DNA of 5,553 nt. It comes from Mycoplasmataceae bacterium. GTDB lineage: Bacteria; Bacillota_I; Bacilli_A; Mycoplasmatales; Mycoplasmoidaceae. Positions within the stretch are counted from its first letter, which is position 1. Every line of letters begins with the position of its first letter. Under the pieces are notes generated by a model. That model had not been told where the DNA came from. It worked only from the letters and a program-made list of their open reading frames with translations, and made no database searches. This document shows positions 1 to 5,553 of this stretch, piece by piece. The DNA is taken from NCBI GenBank assembly GCA_020024715.1, contig JAHHTJ010000037.1:1-5553 (forward strand). Direction: 5' to 3'. The position numbers and the translations under genes are program-made.

Positions 1-213
1 ATTTTGAAATTCATGCTTATGTTCTTTAATAAAACTAATAATTTTGCTACTTTTTAAACTTTCATTGTTTGATCGATAAAAAATATAAAGAAAGAAAAAC
101 AATAATCTTTGTTCTTGTTTTGTTATTTTTTGAAAACTCACATTAAAGTTCTTATTTAGAAACTTAATAATTTTTTTTATACAATAATTTGATATTTTTT
201 TTTGCTTATTCAT
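1..213 (-). CDS. Unrecognised protein, 5' end only, third gene of the argS-hrcA cluster
   Basis: An open frame starts at ATG 213-211 and runs for 71 codons to base 1 without a stop, so only the N-terminus is present. The start overlaps the end of hrcA by 8 bases (ATGAATAA holds both the start and the hrcA stop), a typical sign of translational coupling. The peptide begins MNKQKKISNYCIKK, is rich in Lys, Ile, Phe and Asn, and has a hydrophobic aromatic stretch (LLFFFLYIFY, about residues 37-46) followed by a Ser/Lys-rich, probably helical part. No Trp codon occurs in it. Only a weak purine-rich stretch precedes the start. Runs of nine and eight A lie in codons 4-7 and 12-15. I do not recognise a family. 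The hydrophobic stretch is too short and too close to charged residues to call a membrane segment. The tight overlap makes a real gene likely, but the function is unknown. Confidence 0.65.
   Translation of the reverse strand, partial: MNKQKKISNYCIKKIIKFLNKNFNVSFQKITKQEQRLLFFFLYIFYRSNNESLKSSKIISFIKEHKHEFQN
171..203 (-). repeat. Two poly-A runs near the start of the partial gene
   Basis: Nine consecutive T on the plus strand (195-203) and eight (171-178) read as A9 and A8 on the coding strand. They cover codons 4-7 and 12-15 of the gene starting at 213. Such runs near a start are prone to replication or transcriptional slippage, which would put the rest of the protein out of frame. HrcA already ends at 206, so it would not be affected. 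That they act as a switch is inference; runs of this length are also common by chance in AT-rich mollicute DNA. Confidence 0.4.
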
Positions 214-1273
214 TATTTTCTATTTCTTTTTTTATAAAGTTTAATAAAGCTATTACTTCACCATATTTCATTCTAGTAGGACCAATTACACTAATTTGTT
301 TTTTGCTATTATTTACTTTAATATTAGTTGAAGCGATAGCAATATTTTCATATCTATTTGCATTTAATTCTTTTCCAAAAGTTATTTTTGCACTATGATC
401 ATCACTAGTTTGTAAAGCTAATTGTTCTCATATTGATGTATTATCTAATAAACTTAATACTTCTGTTAATTTTTTTGTTTCATTGAATTCTTTTTGTTTT
501 AAAACATTATTAATAGCTATTGCTTTAGCTTGATGTTTAATTAAATTTTTATCAAAAATTCTAGTAATTATTTGTTGCATTACAAACTCATAATTATGAA
601 CTTTTGCTTTCACTAGTTGAGATATTATTTCAATTTGTTCATTTATTTCTTCTAAGGATAAATCAATTAAACGATCATTTAAGATTTTTACACAAATAAC
701 AATATCATCAATTAAATCAGTTTTATCAAATTTAATTTCATTTTTAACTAAATTACCATCATCAAAAATAATAATTAATAATGCTGAGGTATTATTTAAT
801 TTAACTAATTCAATTTTTTTAATTACATTACTTAAATGAATAGTTGTAATAATAGTTGGTAATTGAATAATATTAGAAATTAAACTCACTGAATCATTGA
901 TAACATCATCAATGTTTTGATTTCTTTTTTGAAAAATTTCTTGCAACTGATTTTTTAATTGAGTTGGAACATTATATTTAGCTAAATTTTCTTCATAAAA
1001 TTTAAAACCTAATGTTGAAGGAACCCTTCCGCTAGAAGTATGATTTTTTATTAAATAGCCTTTTTTTTCTAAATTAGCCATAACACTTCTAACGGTAGCA
1101 CTTGAATAATTTAAATCCTTGTTTGATTGTAATAAGAAATTACTACCAATTGGAGTAGCTGTATCAATATATTCATCAACAATCAATTTTAAAAATAATT
1201 GTTCTCTTTCATTTAATGAATTTGATACAGTATTTTTAGCAATAATTGTTTTTTTATTATTACATTTCTTCAT
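206..1273 (-). CDS. hrcA: Heat-inducible transcription repressor HrcA
   Basis: HrcA is the dimeric repressor that binds CIRCE operators upstream of chaperone genes such as dnaK and groE, with GroEL assisting its activity in the classical model. The 355-residue product matches the family length. An N-terminal winged-helix domain spans about residues 20-90: REQLFLKLIVDEYIDT, then the recognition region SSATVRSVMANLEKKGYL (57-74) and the wing HTSSGRVP (78-85). The C-terminal signature GPTRMKYGEVIALL begins at residue 331. Trp282 is encoded by UGA (428-430). Under the standard code the protein would be cut there and lose its last 74 residues, including that signature. The ATG at 1273 is supported by TAGGA ten bases upstream. 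It gives about 18 residues before the usual family start, and these overlap the last codons of argS. The gene lies between argS and an overlapping downstream gene. No CIRCE site is seen near it. Confidence 0.96.
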
Positions 1274-2909
1274 ATGCTTTAATTCCTAAAATTTTTAAAC
1301 CATTATGAATAATTAATCAAGTAGCATAAAGAATATGTAATAAGGTTTGTTTTTGTTTTTGATCTTTTAAATTACTAATGTTCAATTCACTATAAAAAGT
1401 ATGAAAACTTATTGCTAATTTATATAAATAATTATTTAAAGCTTGTGTTTCTTTATTTTTAATAACATGATGTAAAGTTTGATCATATAAAGATAATTCG
1501 TTAACTAAATTCACAATTTTTTCATTATCAATATCAACATATTCAAAATCTTGATTTACTTGAAATTCATTTTTTTGAAAAATCCGATTAATTCTAGCAC
1601 TAGCATATTCAACATAAAATAATGGATTAGATGCATCATGTTGAGTTATTTTATTTACATCAACAATCTTATGACTAGAAGTTTGATAAGAAGTGCAAAT
1701 TCATTTTAATTCATCTTTACCAATTGCATTAACCAAATCTTGTAATGTTAAACTAGTGCCTGCTCTTTTTGATAATTTAAAGTCTTTATTATCCTTAATT
1801 AATTTCATTACTTGAATACAAATTACATCAAAAGTTTTTTTAAATCCTAACATTTTTAATGCAATTTTTAATCTTGCTATATAACCATGATGATCCATTC
1901 CTCAAATATTGTAATATTCATCATAATTTCTTAATAATTTAGCAACATGTAATGCAATATCTGGAACTAAATAAGTATATAGTTGGTTGTTCTTAATAAG
2001 AACTCGATCTTTATCATCACCATATTTAGTTGTTTGCAATCATAAAGCACCATCTTTTTCATATGTTTCATTCGCTTTTTTTAAATCTGTAATTACTTGT
2101 TGAACTTGTTTAGTTTCATATAAACTTTTTTCACTAGTTCAAAGATCAAAACTTACATTAATACTTGCTAAATCATCTTTAATCATTTTTAGCATATAAT
2201 TTTTAGCAAATTCCTTAATAGTTTCATTAATTTTTTCATCTAAAATATGTTCTTTATTGTATTTAGTATTAATTAAATCACTACCATACTGCTTTTTTAG
2301 TGCTTCAGCACATTCAATAATTTCTTCACCGTGGTATGAATCTTCAAATAATTCTAAATTTTGATTAAATAAATTTAAATATCTAATTAACACAGATAAT
2401 GCTAATAAATCAATTTGATTACCTGCATCATTAATATAAAACTCTTTTTGCACATCATATCCCAATTGTAAAAAAGTATTAACTAAAGCTGTACCAAAAA
2501 TTGCTGCATATGCATGTGCTAAATGCAATTTTCCAGTTGGGTTAGCTGAAACAAATTCAATATTAATTTTTTTGTTATTAGATTGATAAATTGGATAATT
2601 AAATCCTTCTTTTATGATTTTTTTAATAAGATCATAATTAATTCTATTTTTCAAATAAAAATTTAAAAACCCTGGTTTAACAAATTCTATTTTTGCATAA
2701 AAATCATGATAATTATCTAATAAATAATTTTTCAATAAATTAGCAACTTCTTCGGGAGTTTTATTTAATAATTTAGCATAAAGAAAACAAAAATTTGTTG
2801 CATAATCTCCAAATTTTTTCTCCTTAGTTAAATTAATAGAATAATTAAGGGGTTCTAATTGGTTTAAATTAATAAATTTATCAATATTTTTTTTAATTAT
2901 CTTGTCCAT
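1260..2909 (-). CDS. argS: Arginyl-tRNA synthetase ArgS
   Basis: ArgS is the cytoplasmic class I synthetase that charges tRNA-Arg with arginine using ATP. Reading UGA as Trp gives 549 residues from ATG 2909 to TAA at 1262-1260, the normal family length. The N-terminal tRNA-recognition domain covers about residues 1-90 ([20 protein letters not shown]). The catalytic core has [12 protein letters not shown] with the HIGH-type signature as HLAH (129-132), then [27 protein letters not shown] and IWGMDHHGY (335-343). The second signature is KLSKRAG at 378-384, in place of KMSKR. The DALR-type anticodon-binding domain starts near [13 protein letters not shown] (428-440), and the protein ends with the family-like [14 protein letters not shown]. 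Five Trp codons, all UGA, start at plus-strand positions 2139, 2040, 1902, 1701 and 1317. It is the first gene of the minus-strand cluster and overlaps hrcA by 14 bases. No strong Shine-Dalgarno sequence precedes it. The Ala in HLAH is a departure from the usual Gly. Confidence 0.97.
1284..1288 (-). promoter_or_regulatory. Shine-Dalgarno of hrcA
   Basis: The minus strand reads TAGGA here, ten bases before the hrcA ATG at 1273 and inside the 3' end of argS. It is the clearest ribosome binding site I see in the window. It supports the upstream start with the 14-base argS overlap, so hrcA is probably translated from the argS message. Confidence 0.6.
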
Positions 2910-2959
2910 ATTCTTTAAATAAATAATATAATATATTAATCATATTTTGATAAATAATA
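2910..2959. promoter_or_regulatory. Divergent intergenic region between argS and the surface protein gene
   Basis: These 50 bases separate the two divergent start codons and are almost entirely A/T. Unless promoters lie inside the coding regions, signals for both directions must be packed here. The plus strand has TATAAT at 2927-2932 and TATATT at 2932-2937. The minus strand has TATATT at 2930-2925, about 15 bases from the argS ATG, which would leave a very short leader. No inverted repeat of CIRCE type (TTAGCACTC-N9-GAGTGCTAA) and no clear operator is visible. Because the DNA is so AT-rich, single -10-like matches carry little weight. Confidence 0.5.
2927..2932 (+). promoter_or_regulatory. 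Candidate -10 box for the surface protein gene
   Basis: A perfect TATAAT lies 27 bases before the ATG at 2960. A partial -35 match, TTGTCC (2902-2907), sits 19 bases upstream but inside the first codons of argS. Transcription would start near 2939 and give a leader of about 20 bases without a Shine-Dalgarno, as is common in mollicutes. Chance matches are expected in such AT-rich DNA. Confidence 0.3.
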
Positions 2960-5553
2960 ATGAATTGAAAGAAAACTAAAGCTTGATTTTCAGTACACAA
3001 ACTTGCTACATCTAGTATTGTAATATTAATGTTGTCTGTAATTGTTGTTCCTCCAATTGTATATTTTTCATTACAACACGCAAAAAATAACGAACATTCT
3101 GAAAATAATAATCATAATCAACCTAATGATTTAATTAATAAACCATATGTTACTATTAATTTACCAAGTGATAATAATTTAGAAAATTATCCAGGTAATT
3201 TGGTTTCTGTTGCTGATCTTTTAAGTAATTTACCATCTGGTACTACTATTTCTTATCCGACTAAAAACGGAAATTCATCATACTTTACTGTAAATACAAA
3301 AAATTATAAACTATTCAATTATGATAAACAAAAATGAAATTTCATTTTACTTATTAATAAAAGTAGTTTGCAATTTAGTCAAAATACAATTAGTATTACA
3401 AACTTAAACTATGAAACATCATTACCTAATATCTACATTAATAGTTTTGCAAATAATATAACTTCAACAAATACTATCACATATTCTACTAAAATTTTTA
3501 AGGATAATCAAGACCCTAATAGTGGTTTAATTGGTCAAATTCAACCTGATAATATCTATCCATATCAATATACAATTCAAGATATTATTCAACAATTAGG
3601 ACAAAATAATACTTATGGTTTAGATGAATTACAATGAGCTACAATTTTACAAACTGCACTAATTCAATATACAAATAGTCAAATTAATATTACAAATATT
3701 TTTTATCGTAATAATCAAAATTCTTCTTATTTAACAAATAATAGTAATTTAGGTAGTATTACAATTGATGGATTTAATAGTGTTGGTGGAAGTATTGATG
3801 CTAATAGTTTATTAAGTGATTATAGCAATAACCAAACTAATGATTTAAGTAACGCTGCTAACTATTTAGCAAACTCATATAACATTTTTTATCCATTAGT
3901 AATGAATAATAGCAATAAACAAGCTAATGCATATAATATTGCAGCTATTTTAGCTAATTCATATCAATCAGTGTCTAATCCTGCTCCCGAACCACAAGTA
4001 TCTGTTGAATATAATCATAAATGATATACTGTTGAATCAAACGTTCAAACTAATTTAATGTTTTGAACTAATTTTTTTATTAACAAAAATAATGGTTATG
4101 ATCAAACATTAGTAACTGATTATAATAATGGTAAATTAAATCAAACTCCAAAAACAGATAAAAAACCAAAAGAAACAAAAAATAATAATTCTTCTAGTTC
4201 ATCAAATTCATCAAGTTCATACAATTTTACTTATGATTCAACATTACCAAATAGTTCATCAACAAATAAACTAACTATTAATAATCGTTTCTTTGAAGAT
4301 GTTAATTATTTTTCTGCTGGAAATAATTCAATTAATATTTCTAACTATAATACTCCAACTACTTTAACAATGCAATTAGGAAATGAAAAAACAGCTAAAA
4401 CATATTCATATAAAAATGTTTATTATCCAACTTTTAGTGTTTATGGTTTTAATAATTTACAAACATCAAACAACGGAAATACTATGGATATTAATATTGA
4501 CTTAAATCAATTACCTAATAAAAATATTACAAAATATTTTAATGATTTATATCCATGACAACTTGCAAATGTTAATAATGGAATTAAAGGTCAAAAAATT
4601 GATAATCAATGAATAAATTTGTTTACTTTAGTAACAAATGATTGATTTAATTTGTGTAATGTTACTTTTACTAATTTAGGAAATTGAAATTTAAGTTATT
4701 CTACAACAAAAATTACAAATACCTTAAATCCACCTCAAACATCTAAAACTAATACAACTTCTTCAACTTCATCATCTTCTAAAAAAACCTCAAAAACTAA
4801 AGAATTAAATAAAACTACTAAAGAAAAAGATACTACTAATACAAAAGCAAGTGTAAATATGGATTATGGGGAATTAACATTAAACAATTTATCAGCATAT
4901 AATCCAAACGCTAACAATAATATCCAAAGTGTAAATATTACTTTTTCAGGTTTTAAATATTTTAATGATTATCAAGATTTAAAATTAAATAATCAATTTG
5001 CATTTAGTTTAAGTAATCAAGAATTAATTAATTATTTAGAAACTAATAAGATGTTAGGACAAACTTGAAACATAAATACATTAAAAAATACTGATATTTA
5101 TATTTTAAGTAGTACTGGAAATCCTTATACTCCTAAAAATAATATTTATAATTACAATGATCAAATTAAAACTATTTTAGATATTAATTTCCCACTTGAA
5201 AAATTAGCTTCTGCTAAATCTGAACAAACAAATCAATATCCAGGAAGTTATTTAACTCAAACTATTCATGGTCCAGAATTACCAAATATTTATTTAGGTG
5301 GGTTTGATAATAATGTTATTAAACAATCTACAATAAATATCAATAATTGATCAGGTAATACTGCAACTGATTGAAGTAATTTAGCAAATTATATTACAAC
5401 TAATAAGATTGATTATTATGCAATAAATCAACAAAATGCAAATAATTATTTTAATTTAAATTATAAGAATAAATATGCATATAAAATAAATAATATTATC
5501 GTTATTAACCAATTTAATGCAACTTTTGAACATATTACATGATTTTATAATCC
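2960..5553 (+). CDS. Large Asn-rich membrane-anchored surface protein of unknown function, 3' end missing
   Basis: One frame is open from ATG 2960 to the window end (864 full codons, no stop) when its 14 UGA codons are read as Trp; an in-frame TAA at 2951 bounds the start. Residues 1-14 are basic (KKTK, HK), and 15-38 form a hydrophobic segment (IVILMLSVIVVPPIVYF) acting as signal anchor or signal peptide. It has no lipobox Cys, so it is not a lipoprotein. The rest lacks long hydrophobic stretches and should lie outside the cell. An Asn/His-rich stalk (about 40-60) leads into beta-rich regions separated by a PAPEPQ hinge (341-346) and two low-complexity linkers (394-420 and 590-631). A weak motif, hydrophobic-x-hydrophobic-x-(G/S)-F, recurs with Phe at 163, 272, 497, 665 and 782, and perhaps 852. 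About one residue in five is Asn in the stretch I counted; there is one Cys (566) and only two Arg. No family is recognised; adhesin or antigen is a guess. Confidence 0.85.
3422..3457 (+). repeat. Surface protein motif copy, LPNIYINSFANN
   Basis: Residues 155-166 of the surface protein. Eight of 12 residues are identical to the copy at 5279-5314 (LPNIYLGGFDNN), more than 600 residues away. It is the best-conserved pair of the degenerate strand motif that ends in a Phe, usually after Gly. It probably marks equivalent beta-strands in duplicated domains. Confidence 0.5.
4139..4219 (+). other. Low-complexity linker 1 of the surface protein
   Basis: Residues 394-420 pass from a Lys/Pro/Thr part (TPKTDKKPKETK) to an Asn/Ser run (NNNSSSSSNSSSS). 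Such a stretch should be disordered and probably links two folded extracellular regions. Serine codons are mixed (TCT, AGT, TCA), so the DNA is not a simple tandem repeat and would not slip readily. Confidence 0.65.
4727..4852 (+). other. Low-complexity linker 2 of the surface protein
   Basis: Residues 590-631 start with NPPQTSKTN, continue as a Thr/Ser run (TTSSTSSSS) and then a Lys/Thr-rich charged part (KKTSKTKELNKTTKEKD). The make-up is like linker 1 (Pro, Lys, Thr, then Ser) and it too follows a Trp/Phe-rich stretch. This suggests a repeated domain-plus-linker plan. It should be exposed and flexible, and the Lys-rich part could be protease-sensitive. Confidence 0.65.
5279..5314 (+). repeat. 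Surface protein motif copy, LPNIYLGGFDNN
   Basis: Residues 774-785 of the surface protein, the partner of the copy at 3422-3457. Related but weaker forms are SITIDGFNSV (266-275), YYPTFSVYGFNN (488-499) and SVNITFSGFKYF (657-668). The DNA of the copies has diverged, so this is old duplication or shared fold rather than a recent repeat. Confidence 0.5.

Noticed and set aside
189..398. Plus-strand frame of 69 hydrophobic residues
   Set aside because: It lies antisense to the conserved C-terminus of hrcA, including the GPTRM signature, and its Phe/Ile-rich make-up is what Lys/Asn-rich coding DNA gives when read backwards.
1587..1610. TTAGCACTC-like string (TTCTAGCACTAGCA) as a possible CIRCE half-site
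   Set aside because: It is inside the argS coding region, has no matching inverted partner at nine bases, and the bases are explained by the ArgS codons.
1317..1898. Apparent truncation of argS into several short frames
   Set aside because: The breaks are UGA (Trp) codons; reading through them restores the full-length ArgS with all its motifs.
2947..2952. TTGATA as a -35 box for the surface gene
   Set aside because: It ends only eight bases before the start codon, too close to act as -35 for that gene, and no second ATG further in has a better context.
2990..3076. Lipoprotein signal peptide in the surface protein
   Set aside because: There is no Cys in the first 60 residues, so no lipobox; the segment fits an anchor or a cleaved signal peptide.
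3029..5068. Four separate plus-strand frames starting at 3029, 3368, 4370 and 4859
   Set aside because: All are in one frame and are divided only by UGA codons, which are Trp here. They are pieces of the single gene starting at 2960, not a broken gene or an operon.
1..5553. tRNA, rRNA, CRISPR array, insertion sequence or rho-independent terminator
   Set aside because: No cloverleaf, spaced direct repeats, transposase motifs or GC-rich hairpin followed by T run was seen; nearly all of the window is coding.

Overview
The window is a very AT-rich piece of a mollicute chromosome (Mycoplasma, Ureaplasma or Malacoplasma type). The main evidence is that every tryptophan codon in its genes is UGA: 20 UGA and no UGG, in ArgS, HrcA and a large surface protein. 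All three genes become intact only when UGA is read as Trp (genetic code 4). Gene overlaps, the tiny intergenic gap and the Asn/Lys/Ile-rich proteins also fit a reduced mollicute genome. I cannot fix the species from this sequence.

The left half (1-2909) is a minus-strand cluster read right to left. It holds argS (arginyl-tRNA synthetase, 549 aa, complete), hrcA (heat-shock repressor, 355 aa, complete), and the first 71 codons of an unrecognised gene that leaves the window at base 1. argS and hrcA overlap by 14 bases, and hrcA and the third gene by 8. The three are therefore probably one transcript with translational coupling. The third gene carries runs of nine and eight A within its first 15 codons.

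A 50-base, almost pure A/T gap (2910-2959) separates this cluster from a divergent plus-strand gene. It must hold the start signals for both directions unless promoters lie inside the genes. No CIRCE operator, the usual HrcA binding site, is visible there or elsewhere in the window.

The right half (2960 to the end) is one open reading frame of 864 codons that is still open at the right edge. It encodes a membrane-anchored, Asn-rich protein with one N-terminal hydrophobic segment, no lipobox cysteine, two Ser/Thr/Lys/Pro low-complexity linkers and several copies of a weak beta-strand motif ending in Gly-Phe. It looks like a multi-domain extracellular surface protein of unknown function and is the least explained part of the window. 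The housekeeping cluster and the surface gene share only the intergenic region; nothing links them functionally.
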